Part shown: one piece after another, positions 1 to 8,623 of the stretch | Layout of the letters: each line of letters begins with the position of its first letter | Numbering within the stretch: position 1 is the first letter of the stretch | Assembly: GCA_964569245.1 (NCBI GenBank) | Contig: CAZMTK010000005.1 | Location: 62,001 to 126,000 of the forward strand | Reading direction: 5' to 3' | Source of the DNA: JAAYTY01 sp964569245 | GTDB lineage: Bacteria; Fermentibacterota; Fermentibacteria; Fermentibacterales; Fermentibacteraceae | DNA: 64,000 bases | The notes under the pieces: model-generated | Told to the model about the DNA's origin: nothing | Database searches by the model: none | The model's input: only the letters and a program-made list of their open reading frames with translations | Translations under genes and position numbers: made by a program

Positions 1-2
1 TA

Positions 3-1100
3 GGGATCATGACCTTCTCGGTCTTCCTCGTCCTGCTGGGGCGAAAGCAGATAGGCATGTCGGAGCGCATCGTCATGCGAGACGTACTCGACCAGGACAT
101 GCTGAGAGGGGCCGCGAAGATGGTGATCTTCATCTTCACGATGACGGTGTCGATCGAGTTTCTCGGAGCTCTCGGACTGTTCATCAGCTGGAGCGGTCGA
201 TCGGGCAGTCCGGGCGAGACCGCCTACCATGCCGTATTCCATTCGGTTTCCGCCTTCTGTAACGCCGGCTTCTCGACCTTCAGCAACAGCCTGATGGGAT
301 TCTCGGGCGACACTGCGACGGTGGTGATCATCTGCACCCTGATAGTCCTGGGAGGCCTGGGATTCGTAACGGTCAGGAACGTCATCGACACTGCGGCGTC
401 CCGCCTGAGGGGGGACAGGATAGCCACGATCCACCTGAGGGTACAGTCGAGGATCGTGATCATCGTCAGCCTGATCCTGGTGTTGGTCGGAGCGCTCGCA
501 TTCGCGGCATTCGAAACCGGGTCGGAAGCTGTCGGGGGCGACCTCAAGACGAACGTTCTGGCTGCCGTCTTCCAGTCCGTGACAACAAGGACGGCCGGGT
601 TCAATACCGTGGACATCGGTAGACTGATGCCGTCGACCCTGTTCGTGATGATCATCCTGATGTTCATCGGAGCATCGCCCGGATCGACCGGTGGCGGGCT
701 GAAGACTACGACCTTCGCAGTCCTGTGGGGCGCGATGACCACGGAGTTCTCGGATCGGAGAACAGTCGAGATCTACAGGAGGACCATCCCTCCCGACACG
801 ATCCAGAAAGCACTGACAGTCCTCCTGTTCTATCTCGTGATCATCTCCTTCGCAGTCATCGCCCTACTGGCCCTCGAGCCGCTCCCTCTCATAGATATCC
901 TCTTCGAGGCCGTGAGCGCTGCAGGCACGGTCGGGCTGTCGACCGGGATAACTTCCGCACTCTCACCGGCGTCAAGGGCGATAATCATATTCCTGATGTT
1001 CTTCGGGAGGCTCGGGCCTCTGACTCTCGGGTATGCGCTGATACTGTCGAACAAGAAGCGGGGCATCTATTATGCCGAGGAACGGGTCACGATCGGCTAG
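3..1100 (+). CDS. ktrB: KtrB/TrkH-family potassium transporter (5' end cut by window)
   Basis: Membrane pore subunit of a Ktr/Trk potassium-uptake system. The frame is open to the window edge, and the first ATG (position 9) falls inside the protein, so the true start lies upstream. About 365 residues are visible, against roughly 440-480 for the family. Selectivity-filter-like P-loops are seen at NAGFS (near 262), TAGFN (near 589) and TVGLS (near 934), and the family signature SPGSTGGGLK lies near 675. Several hydrophobic membrane spans separate them. The next gene, 20 nt downstream on the same strand, is the matching KtrA regulator, so the two should form a complex in the inner membrane. The family assignment is firm; KtrB rather than TrkH is inferred from the small single-RCK partner. 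Confidence 0.9.
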   Translation, partial: GIMTFSVFLVLLGRKQIGMSERIVMRDVLDQDMLRGAAKMVIFIFTMTVSIEFLGALGLFISWSGRSGSPGETAYHAVFHSVSAFCNAGFSTFSNSLMGFSGDTATVVIICTLIVLGGLGFVTVRNVIDTAASRLRGDRIATIHLRVQSRIVIIVSLILVLVGALAFAAFETGSEAVGGDLKTNVLAAVFQSVTTRTAGFNTVDIGRLMPSTLFVMIILMFIGASPGSTGGGLKTTTFAVLWGAMTTEFSDRRTVEIYRRTIPPDTIQKALTVLLFYLVIISFAVIALLALEPLPLIDILFEAVSAAGTVGLSTGITSALSPASRAIIIFLMFFGRLGPLTLGYALILSNKKRGIYYAEERVTIG

Positions 1101-1121
1101 GGGATCACCGGGGGTGTGCCG

Positions 1122-1808
1122 ATGCGGAGCATAGCCGTCATTGGCCTCGGGAACTACGGCAGCACAGTGGCTCGGGAGCTGACCGAGCGGGGCGTCCAGG
1201 TTATTGCGATAGATCAGGACAGAGACCGGGTGGAGGCGGTCAAGGAGAATGTGGCATTCGCGGTATCGCTCGATTCCACAGATAGAACTGCCTTGCAGTC
1301 TGCTTCAGTCGATCATGTGGACGTGGCGGTTGTATGCATCGGTGATAACGTCGAAGCAAGCCTGCTTACGACGCTCCAGCTCAAGAAGCTGGGCATCCGC
1401 AAAATCTGGGCGCGGGCGATAAACCCTCTCCAGCACGAGATTCTGGCCGCGCTGGGGGTCGACGAGATCATCGACCTGGAGGAGCAGATGGGCAGGTCGA
1501 CCGCCCGCAGCCTTGCATCAGTCAATGTCAGCCGACACATCCCGTTGTCTCCGGGGCACAGTATCGCCGAAGTCAGGATCCCGCACAGCTTCCTGCAGAA
1601 GACGCTCAGGCAGATCAACCCGCGCGACCGTTTCAATGTGAACATCGTGGGGATCAAGACATTCGTCCCGGTCATCAGCGATTCAGGAGACAGGACGTTC
1701 GAGGAGACTTTCGACGAGGTTCCGTCCCCGGATACGGAGCTCACCGAGGACATCGTCTTCCTCGTCGCCGGAAGCGACAAGAACATCGAGAGATTCGCAA
1801 AGGGATAG
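1122..1808 (+). CDS. ktrA: KtrA-type RCK regulatory subunit of potassium uptake
   Basis: Cytoplasmic nucleotide-binding gate regulator of the KtrB pore, 228 residues. An N-terminal Rossmann RCK_N domain carries GLGNYGS (residues 8-14) and an acidic residue at the end of beta-2 (IAIDQD), which typifies NAD(H)/ATP binding. A C-terminal RCK_C-like half starts near residue 135. Two starts are possible, GTG at 1116 and ATG at 1122. ATG is preferred because GGGGGTG sits at a suitable distance upstream. A single RCK module fits KtrA rather than the duplicated TrkA of proteobacteria. Confidence 0.9.
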   Translation: MRSIAVIGLGNYGSTVARELTERGVQVIAIDQDRDRVEAVKENVAFAVSLDSTDRTALQSASVDHVDVAVVCIGDNVEASLLTTLQLKKLGIRKIWARAINPLQHEILAALGVDEIIDLEEQMGRSTARSLASVNVSRHIPLSPGHSIAEVRIPHSFLQKTLRQINPRDRFNVNIVGIKTFVPVISDSGDRTFEETFDEVPSPDTELTEDIVFLVAGSDKNIERFAKG

Positions 1809-1820
1809 CGGAGGCCTGCC

Positions 1821-2573
1821 TTGAAGCCTGTTCTGCGGGTGTCACTGGTCTGGGTGCTGGTCCTGGCGGTTGTTTCCCTGGGAGGGACATTCGTCCTGGC
1901 CGGAGAAGCGGGCAGAGGAGTCACCATGCACCTCCTGCTGGGCTTCTCTCTGCTCGCCTGGATCTTCCTGTCGATGAGAGCGCTGAGCCTCTTCACGAGA
2001 ACGAGAGGTTTCCTGGACCACATCCTGAGAAACGACTACGAAACGGGCATGAAGGAGGATTCCTGGCTGCACGACGAAGTCCGACAGATCGGTCGCCTCG
2101 GCAACAGGGCCTCTGAGCAGCTAAGGATCTACGACCGGACCTGTTCGGAGCGTATCAAGCTCCTCAACAGACAGATCGAGATCCTCCTCCGATCCTGCTC
2201 GGACTGCGTCATGATCGCGGACATGGATCGAATGAGCTTCCACATCAATCCGGCGCTGGCCGCGATGTATGGCATCGCCCATCAGAGCTTCTCCTTCGAA
2301 TCCGTACAGAATCAGGATGGCAACGAGAAGTTCTTCAGAGCCTTTCTGATGTCCACTCTGCGCGACGAGGTGCCTCTTAGAGGCGAGGCCTCGCTGCAGT
2401 TCCCCGCACGGGAGAGCAGGCGTGACGTGTCTTTCGACATAATCCCGATCAAGGACAGTTCGGAAAAGACATCGCTTGCCCTGATACTGGTGAGTCCGGT
2501 CGATGCGCAGAGCGCCGGAGATCGGGATGCCCCCCTGGATGAGGCAGGGCGTCCCGCGGGGGACGACACGTGA
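1821..2573 (+). CDS. Membrane-anchored PAS-domain protein
   Basis: Protein of 250 residues with TTG start. Two hydrophobic spans (about residues 6-27 and 36-53) are followed by a charged helical linker resembling a HAMP or coiled-coil segment. A PAS-like region follows (about 115-225, including SDCVMIADMDRMSFHINPALAAMYG), with a short acidic tail. No kinase, GGDEF or DNA-binding output domain is present, so it is a sensor without a recognisable effector. It starts 12 nt after ktrA and its stop overlaps the next gene by 4 nt, suggesting co-transcription with the potassium system. The PAS call comes from sequence pattern only; ligand and partner are unknown. Confidence 0.65.
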   Translation: MKPVLRVSLVWVLVLAVVSLGGTFVLAGEAGRGVTMHLLLGFSLLAWIFLSMRALSLFTRTRGFLDHILRNDYETGMKEDSWLHDEVRQIGRLGNRASEQLRIYDRTCSERIKLLNRQIEILLRSCSDCVMIADMDRMSFHINPALAAMYGIAHQSFSFESVQNQDGNEKFFRAFLMSTLRDEVPLRGEASLQFPARESRRDVSFDIIPIKDSSEKTSLALILVSPVDAQSAGDRDAPLDEAGRPAGDDT

Positions 2574-4054
2574 GTACGGCTCTCTGCCTTCTGCTGATCT
2601 GGCTCTTGTCCACGGGGCCGGTCGGGGTCTCTACGTCGATCGGCGGCCCCGGAATCGACGTGACCGGGGAGATCCTGGTGCCGAACGGACCGGGCTTCGC
2701 TGCGCTGCTCTTCGTTAGTGACTGGGATATCTCCTTCGGAGATCCATGGCTAGCTGGATTGGATTCCTCGGCATCGGTGACCGCGGCAGACCGCCTGTGT
2801 GAAGACCTCCGGGTCTCGAGAGACCTGGAGACGGCGGGACCGGTGGTTCTGCTCCCGGACGGCTCCATCCTGGTCGCGGCCTTCGGCGAGCCGAGGGCCA
2901 CGGGAAGGGATGCCGACGCCTGCGTCATGAAGATCCGGCCCGACGGCGGCAGGGACTGGGCCGCAGTCCTCGGGAGGGAAGACGAGGAGGTCTACAGGAT
3001 TGCCGGTCTCGGCCTTTTCGGTGACGGGGCCTTCCTGGTGGCCGGCACATCCGGGTGCGGCGCAGTCAAGCCTTTCTGCAGGATCTACTCGGGCTCCGGC
3101 CTGTACTGTTCCGAGGTTGCGTTTCCGGACACGCTGGCACCTGTCGCCGCCGCCGGAACACCCGAGGGTTCGGTCGTCGTGGCTGCCATGAGCAGCCCGG
3201 GGACATTTGTCCTGATGTGGATAGACCGGCAGGGGCGGATGGTCCGCCTGGCCGGCCTGGATCAGGCCGCGGCGCAGTCCCCCGATGCGATGGTCGAGAC
3301 GATGAGCGTCGGCTGCAGCGGAAGGATCTACCTCTGCGGGAGCAGCTATCCGAATCCATGGATCTGCTGTCTCGCCCCCAATGGTGGCTACCTCTGGTCG
3401 GCGATCTGGGATGGGGAGGGCAGGATCACCGATATCGAGGAGACCGGCCGGGGAGGCGTTGCGTGCTGCGGCTGCACCGGCCTGGGGAACTCCAGGATGA
3501 GCGCCGTCCTGACGCTCTATTCCCGGGATGGCTCCCTCCTCTGGAGGCGACTCTACGAGGACGGCGAGTATTCCTCGTTCGAGAACATGACTGTACTCGA
3601 AGACGGAGGCTTCCTCCTTGCTGGATCCTGCGATCTCTCTGGATCCGACGATGTCGGGTCGGAGGCCTTCCTCGTCTCCACCGGACCCGACGGACTGCCG
3701 GACCTCGAGCAGCCCGGAGACGGCCCGGCCGGGAGGGGTGGAACGCGCTTCCAGAGCCTCTTCCAACCGTCCGGCACGATCGTGGCCTGCGGGGTCTACG
3801 ACTCCCCCGAGGAGGCTTGCGAATCCGCGGCTCACGCTGCGGACGCGGCAGACCTCGAGCCCGGGGTCCTGTGGATCCCGGACTACCCCTCGCTCTCGGG
3901 CTCCGAGGGCTGGCTTGCCTACCTGGTTCCCGAGACAGTCGACGGGAACGGATGGACCGAGCTCTGCACCGTGCTGCAGTCCGGCTGGCCCGACGCGTAT
4001 CTTGTCTGGGTCGGATACGGGATGGACAACAGCAGAAGGGCTCTGCTTCCCTGA
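2570..4054 (+). CDS. Secreted beta-propeller-like protein with SPOR-like tail
   Basis: Protein of 494 residues starting at a GTG that overlaps the previous stop (GTGA), so it is probably translationally coupled. An N-terminal hydrophobic signal sequence (about residues 1-22) points to export. The body consists of repeated units of the type 'G.IYLCGSS...W' and 'GGFLLAGS', typical of blades in secreted propellers. The C-terminus has GVLWIPDYPSLSGSEGW followed by SGWPDAYLVW. This resembles a SPOR-like end region seen in FCB secreted proteins, where it may contact peptidoglycan; that link is inference. No catalytic motif was recognised. Confidence 0.7.
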   Translation: MSTALCLLLIWLLSTGPVGVSTSIGGPGIDVTGEILVPNGPGFAALLFVSDWDISFGDPWLAGLDSSASVTAADRLCEDLRVSRDLETAGPVVLLPDGSILVAAFGEPRATGRDADACVMKIRPDGGRDWAAVLGREDEEVYRIAGLGLFGDGAFLVAGTSGCGAVKPFCRIYSGSGLYCSEVAFPDTLAPVAAAGTPEGSVVVAAMSSPGTFVLMWIDRQGRMVRLAGLDQAAAQSPDAMVETMSVGCSGRIYLCGSSYPNPWICCLAPNGGYLWSAIWDGEGRITDIEETGRGGVACCGCTGLGNSRMSAVLTLYSRDGSLLWRRLYEDGEYSSFENMTVLEDGGFLLAGSCDLSGSDDVGSEAFLVSTGPDGLPDLEQPGDGPAGRGGTRFQSLFQPSGTIVACGVYDSPEEACESAAHAADAADLEPGVLWIPDYPSLSGSEGWLAYLVPETVDGNGWTELCTVLQSGWPDAYLVWVGYGMDNSRRALLP

Positions 4055-4076
4055 ACGCACTGAATGGAGGAATGGA

Positions 4077-5051
4077 GTGAAGATAGACATCGACACGCTC
4101 GAGAAGCAGAAGGACATGGCCGGCAGGCATGGCGGCGCAGTCATGTCCCTTCTGGGGCTGGGCGGCGCCCTGGATGACCTGCCGCTGTTCCATCTCGAAA
4201 GAGGGCTGCTGGGGGGGAGCGGAGAGGTCTTCGGACAGGACAGGCATGTCAAGTTCAAGAGCGACAAGGGTTTCTCTAAACTCAAGGATTCACGCACTGT
4301 CGAGTACGGAAGCATCACGGACCTGGAGCATGTAGGTGCTGCCAGCTGGCAGAGATGGGTGTTCCGCAGCCCTTCCGGCCCGATCGAACTGACCCTCGTC
4401 TGCTACGGCTCACACAACGGGATCGACCCGGGCGAGCACATCTGGTACGATGTCGACACCTTCCCTGCGCGCTCCGGTGCATTCTACAGGACAATCGGGG
4501 CGATACTCGGCAGGACCCCGCTCCATTCGAGCTTCGAGGATCCCGCCGGAGTACGATCGAAGATAGAGGATGCAGTATCCGCGTTCGAGTCGTCGGACAG
4601 GCTGTCCTCCGGCTCCATATCGCAGCCGGACGTCTATGCACCCTGGACCGCCCTTTACAACTCCTTCTGCACCTTCCTGGGGGGGGCGGCCTCTGCAGGG
4701 ACATCGAGCATCGAGGCATGGACCGACCTGTTCCTGAGACTCGATGCCTTCTACGGCAGGATAGTCAGGAGATTCAGGACCGAGATCGAGAACCTCGGTG
4801 GAGCAGGACTGCTCGGCAGGGAATCTGCGATACTGAGCCTCAGCGACCAGTTCGACAGGCTGTCCGCGATCTGGTACCTGAGGCAGATTCTGCGGCTCCA
4901 CCTTGCCGAGAAGCACCTCCCGGAGGACAGGATCCGCCACTGGACGCTGAAGCTCCTGAAGCCCAGGGCCAGGAGATACTCGAACGAGCTGAAGATACAG
5001 CTTCCCGCACCCTCGGAGTTCGACGAGCAGCTTGCAGAGCTCGAGAGGTGA
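4077..5051 (+). CDS. Hypothetical cytoplasmic protein
   Basis: Protein of 324 residues with no signal peptide or membrane span. The start is GTG at 4077, chosen because GGAGG lies 6 nt upstream (4066-4070); an upstream in-frame extension would run through the previous gene. The N-terminus is charged and the C-terminal third is helical and basic (KLLKPRARRYSNELKIQL). I do not recognise the family. It is the last gene of the plus-strand run that begins with the potassium genes, 22 nt after the propeller gene. Confidence 0.7.
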   Translation: MKIDIDTLEKQKDMAGRHGGAVMSLLGLGGALDDLPLFHLERGLLGGSGEVFGQDRHVKFKSDKGFSKLKDSRTVEYGSITDLEHVGAASWQRWVFRSPSGPIELTLVCYGSHNGIDPGEHIWYDVDTFPARSGAFYRTIGAILGRTPLHSSFEDPAGVRSKIEDAVSAFESSDRLSSGSISQPDVYAPWTALYNSFCTFLGGAASAGTSSIEAWTDLFLRLDAFYGRIVRRFRTEIENLGGAGLLGRESAILSLSDQFDRLSAIWYLRQILRLHLAEKHLPEDRIRHWTLKLLKPRARRYSNELKIQLPAPSEFDEQLAELER

Positions 5052-5068
5052 GCCGGCCCCGACCTCTC
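5043..5068. terminator. Weak convergent terminator hairpin
   Basis: GAGAGGT (5043-5049) and ACCTCTC (5062-5068) form a 7-bp inverted repeat around a GC-rich loop. It lies exactly where the genes ending at 5051 (+) and 5067 (-) converge. There is no clear U-tract on either strand, so this is only a candidate. Confidence 0.3.
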
Positions 5069-5900
5069 AGTAGCGGGGGAGAGATGCGGCAGCCCGGATG
5101 GCCGAATCGGCGAGGGTAGTCTCCCCAGCTTCCGAGGCTACGCATGCCAGGTGCTCGAGGATGTCGAGGAGATCCCTGTCATCGAGCCACAGGCTGACAG
5201 GGCTGCCATGCTCCTCGAATCCTGCCGCGTCGAGGAACCACAGCGAGTCAAGTCCGCACTGCTCGTAAGCATCACCCGCACAGGTGTAGGCGTCCACGGC
5301 TCCCTGGAAGTCCCCTGCCGATGCCAGCCGTTCCGCCTCGCACCTGGAGGCGCGAAGGAACCTGACGGCCATCTCCCCGCCGTTGTAATACCAGTCGGGG
5401 TACAGGACTCCGGAGATCGAGAGCGAGGCCTCCTCCACCCGACCGGCGTCGAGAAGCTCCAGGGTCTCCTCGAGGGCGTCCTCAGACGGGTCCTCCCTGT
5501 ACTCGTCCACCAGCTCGAATCCTCCCCCGCGCTCCTCCCAGACTGCGTAGAATGTCAGCATGTGGAAAGGCACCTGGGAGGCAAGGACCAGTCGCATGGA
5601 GTCCGGCTCCCACCAGGCCCACGCCTTCGCATCGTTGAACGGCCCTGTGAACTGGAGGGTATCCAGCACTATCCAGCCGTATCCGGAGTCGAAGGCTGCC
5701 AGGAGTTCTGTGACATCGGTCGCCCGCACCGGCACGAGGTCCAGTCCGGCGGCGCCGGGGGGGAGCAGACTGTCCGGGTACGATTCCACCGGTATCGCGA
5801 GCCGGTCGTCGCCTTGATCGAGCCTTGCCTTCTGGATCTCTCCGCCGGCCGGTACGGGGCCTGCGGCGAAGGATACGATTGCCGCCCATGTCAGGAGCAT
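5067..5900 (-). CDS. Secreted hypothetical protein with helical C-terminal half
   Basis: Protein of 277 residues. The N-terminus (MLLTWAAIVSFAAGPVPAGG) is a convincing signal peptide. ATG 5900 is used because it places this at residue 1; a GTG at 5930 would add ten residues ahead of it. The first half is beta-rich. The second half (about 150-277) has alanine/leucine-rich helices like TPR units, for example GDFQGAVDAYTCAGDAYEQCG. No enzyme motif was seen. It is monocistronic in appearance and convergent with the gene ending at 5051. Confidence 0.6.
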   Translation of the reverse strand: MLLTWAAIVSFAAGPVPAGGEIQKARLDQGDDRLAIPVESYPDSLLPPGAAGLDLVPVRATDVTELLAAFDSGYGWIVLDTLQFTGPFNDAKAWAWWEPDSMRLVLASQVPFHMLTFYAVWEERGGGFELVDEYREDPSEDALEETLELLDAGRVEEASLSISGVLYPDWYYNGGEMAVRFLRASRCEAERLASAGDFQGAVDAYTCAGDAYEQCGLDSLWFLDAAGFEEHGSPVSLWLDDRDLLDILEHLACVASEAGETTLADSAIRAAASLPRY

Positions 5901-5976
5901 CAGGGGGACCCCCGTCTGTTCGCGATGCACTCGCAGGGAATGTGGCCCTGCCTGACGGGACAGGCACTCTCAGCAG

Positions 5977-6004
5977 GCGGGGCCCGCGTCACCGCGGGCC
6001 CCGC
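5977..6004 (-). terminator. Strong GC hairpin downstream of the propeller gene
   Basis: GCGGGGCCCGCG (5977-5988) and its exact complement (5993-6004) form a 12-bp stem with a 4-nt loop. It lies 17 nt past the stop of the minus-strand gene at 6022. There is no T-run follows it on the minus strand, so termination is likely but not proved. Confidence 0.5.
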
Positions 6005-6021
6005 ACGGAAGGGCCGGAGAG

Positions 6022-7023
6022 CTATAGCTTCGTTACGGACAGGCTGGCCATGGCCCCTGTGGGATCGGTCACCCTGGCAACGTAAATGCCTGAGGGGATG
6101 CCCGCTCCGCTCAGGTTGAAGATCTCCTGGAACGGCGCTTCGATGATTCTGCGACCGGAGAGGTCGAAGAGCTCCAGCGTCGCGCCGGGAGAGAACCCCG
6201 TCCCGACCAGCGTGGTCATCCCGCCGAACGGGTTCTCGCTCACGGTGAGGCCGACCGCCGAACCGCCCTCGCCCTCCTCTACGCCCAGCCCGTAGTCCAG
6301 GTCGATCTGGTAGATCGTGTTGTCGCTGGGGTTGCTCACCCAGAGATACCTGTGACCCCCTGAGGTGCTGAAGGCCATCCCTCTGACGCTGGGCACGAGG
6401 TCGCAGGCGTAGGTCAGAGTTCCGACCGAATTGTAGGCCCGGATCGGGGAGTCAGCCTGATTCGTTGCGACCCAGATGTCGCCGGTCGAGTTGTTGTTGG
6501 TACCTTCGCGGGCGATGTCGTAGGTAACGAGACCTGTCGGGAGGGATCCCGTCTGGGTCGGCTGTATCGTCGAAGGTAGGGGAAGAGGCGAAGCAGTGTA
6601 GATCTGATTGCCTGTGCCGAGGAAGTAGGCCGCCGTCGAGCTGCTGCCAGCACCACCACCCACCGGGTAGTATGTGCCGCCGCCTCAACCGTCGCACCAC
6701 AGAACGGTTGTGCCTGCAAGAGAGCCGGCAGTCGTGTACTTGTACACTGTCGCAGTTCCAGCCGTCACATAGAGGAGCGATCCGCAGTAACCGATTCCGT
6801 CCGGGCTGGCAATGGCCGGAGACACGAGGAACGAGCTCTGCACTGCGCCGGTCGCCGGATCCAGCTTGTAGACATAGCGGGTGCCGGTCAGGGCCCAGAG
6901 GTAGTCGGCTCCGTAGGCGAGCCCGACCACCCCTGCGGACGGGGCGGGGTAGGTGTTGACTATCTGCGGCGCAGCGGATGCGAGCACTACGCAGACGAGA
7001 AGCGCAATAACGGCCTTCTTCAC
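6022..7023 (-). pseudogene. Secreted propeller protein with sorting domain, interrupted by in-frame UGA
   Basis: One reading frame runs from ATG 7023 to the stop at 6022 but contains a TGA at 6685-6687. The upstream part (112 residues) has a signal peptide (MKKAVIALLVCVVLASAAP) and beta-propeller blades (GLAYGADYLWALTG, GIGYCGSLLYVTAG). The downstream part (from 6684) continues the blades (GDIWVATNQ, HRYLWVSNPSDN). It ends in a FlgD-like/T9SS-type C-terminal domain (ENPFGG, LELFDLSGRRI, GIPSGIYVARV). Both parts are in the same frame, and the residues after the stop read GGGTYYPVGGGAG. This is either a nonsense mutation (TGG to TGA would restore Trp), a sequencing error, or recoding. UGA is used as a normal stop in neighbouring genes. 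Confidence 0.75.
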
Positions 7024-7084
7024 CCTTCACCTCCCTTGGATACCGATGTGACCCGAGCAAGCTGCCGCTCATACAGCAGGCAGA

Positions 7085-7113
7085 AATATCCGTCAACTCA
7101 TGTCAATAGTCAA
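7085..7113 (-). promoter_or_regulatory. Candidate sigma-70-type promoter for the 7023 gene
   Basis: Read on the minus strand, TTGACT (7108-7113) is separated by 17 nt from GATATT (7085-7090). The expected transcript would carry a leader of about 60 nt before ATG 7023. The spacing is ideal and the -10 match is 4 of 6. Confidence 0.35.
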
Positions 7114-7318
7114 ACCCTACCTGTGTTGCGGGTAGAGCGGTTCACTGGTCGAGCTGTCATGCATATAGGTCTTAGAACCTGCGCCTGGATGCATCCGTGG
7201 AGTGGCTTCCCGCTCGACGACGACGCCAGGTTGCAGGATGACGAGCAGGAAGAAATGCATATATTATTCGTGTCAGAAGCGTTTTGACACTTGCCCGCCT
7301 CTGTCCGATTGGACTGCA

Positions 7319-8212
7319 ATGCTCCCCAACGGCCTGTTATACCGCCTCGCGATGAAGGCGAGACCCTTCGTCATACGGAGGTGGTACGATCTCATGTCCA
7401 GAATCGACCGCCACGACACGATGCTCTTCATGAACTACGGCTGGGCGGACCTCGATCCGCAATCCCGCCCGATCCAGCTCGACGCTGGAGACGAGAATGA
7501 CCGGTACTGCATCCAGCTCTACTACCGAGTCGCAGGTGCTGCAGATCTCGGAGACAAGGATGTTCTGGAGATAGGCAGCGGAAGGGGCGGCGGCGCATCG
7601 TGGGTGATGAGAAGGTTCGGGCTCAGAACCATGACCGGGCTGGACTTCTCGCCAGCCGGGGTAGGCTTCTGCAACAGTCACTACCGCGTGCCCGGACTCT
7701 CTTTCGTGACCGGGGATGCAGAGGCGCTGCACTTCGAACCGGACTCCTTCGACGCTGTGATCAATGTGGAGTCTTCGCACTGCTACGGATCCATGGACAG
7801 GTTCCTCGCAGGTGTGTTCAGGGTGCTCAAGCCCGGAGGATGCTTCCTCTACTCGGACTACCATTCGCCCGAAGGGCTCTGTCGCGTGCGGACTCTGCTG
7901 GCCGACTCGGGCTTCGAGACCGTATCCGAGGAGGACATCAGCGCCAACGTGGTCAGGGCGCTGGAGCTGGATGACGACAGGAAGGCGTCCCTGATCGACC
8001 GGCTGGTTCCCAGGATTCTCAGAGGTCTGTTCCGCGAGTTCGCGGGGATGCAGGGCACATCGACCTTCAACGGCGCGTTGCGCAACGGGACGAGGAAGTA
8101 CTCCCGCTTCGTCCTCAGCAAGCCTGCACGCCGCCTCCCGTTCGACGCGGATGCAGCTCCGCGCCGTTCCGTGTCATTCGCATTCGGGCAGATGGGGGAG
8201 TCGGCTGTCTGA
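7319..8212 (+). CDS. Class I SAM-dependent methyltransferase
   Basis: Protein of 297 residues from ATG 7319; an upstream ATG at 7202 would add 39 unlikely residues. The SAM-binding motif I is VLEIGSGRGGGASW, followed by the acidic motif II region (TGLDFSPAGVGFC), GDAEALHFEPDSFDAVINVE and the post-motif FRVLKPGGCFLYSDY. The N-terminal MLFMNYGWADLD resembles phthiotriolone/glycolipid O-methyltransferases, so a lipid or polyketide substrate is possible; this is inference. It is divergent from the interrupted propeller gene and has no operon partner. The 295-nt region upstream is relatively AT-rich but holds no convincing promoter for this gene. Confidence 0.8.
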   Translation: MLPNGLLYRLAMKARPFVIRRWYDLMSRIDRHDTMLFMNYGWADLDPQSRPIQLDAGDENDRYCIQLYYRVAGAADLGDKDVLEIGSGRGGGASWVMRRFGLRTMTGLDFSPAGVGFCNSHYRVPGLSFVTGDAEALHFEPDSFDAVINVESSHCYGSMDRFLAGVFRVLKPGGCFLYSDYHSPEGLCRVRTLLADSGFETVSEEDISANVVRALELDDDRKASLIDRLVPRILRGLFREFAGMQGTSTFNGALRNGTRKYSRFVLSKPARRLPFDADAAPRRSVSFAFGQMGESAV

Positions 8213-8623
8213 CGGTTGCTCACCGCACGCCTGACCGAGCACGGAATACAGGCGGACTCGGTCATCGCATGTCCGATGCGAGTCGTGTCCGGTACCCTCG
8301 GCAGATGCTCCGCAGACGAGCTTCGCGAACCGCTCGACATCTTCGACGGCCTCCGTGCCGGCTCGGGCTCGGACCCCTCTCCTTAGTCTCCGAAGCGGAG
8401 CGGGAGGCCGGGGAGGTTCGCTGTCGCGAGGGCCTCCTTACCGCCCGTACACACCTCCGGCGAAATGCGGAAGCCGCTCCCTCCGCATCACGCCCTCGGT
8501 TATGATCGCGTGATGCGTCGGTGTCGGCTGCAGGAGTCGAGGCTCGACCATCCGGTGCTCGAGCCGGCAGATGAATGACCGGCCCGAGCAGTCGCCGGAC
8601 AGCCGGATCCAACCTGGAGGCGG
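8213..8623. other. 411-nt intergenic stretch with one inverted repeat
   Basis: I see no supported gene here. Short frames on both strands are arginine-rich and lack ribosome-binding sites, as expected for GC-rich shadow frames. The one structured element is a 9-bp inverted repeat, CGCATCACG (8484-8492) with CGTGATGCG (8509-8517), separated by 16 nt. It lies about 110 nt before the next plus-strand gene, so it could be an operator or an RNA hairpin in its leader. Confidence 0.4.

Noticed and set aside
2750..4318. 522-codon minus-strand frame opposite the secreted propeller gene
   Set aside because: It lies antisense to a gene with signal peptide, ribosome site and coupled start; its arginine/proline-rich product is typical of GC-rich shadow frames.
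6640..6690. Selenocysteine at UGA 6685
   Set aside because: The residue context (CDG-stop-GGG) is not a redox site, no catalytic Cys homologue is known for propellers, and I see no convincing SECIS hairpin. A mutation or base error is simpler.
7284..7289. TTGACA as a -35 for the methyltransferase gene
   Set aside because: No -10 lies at 16-18 nt and the position is too near the start codon at 7319.
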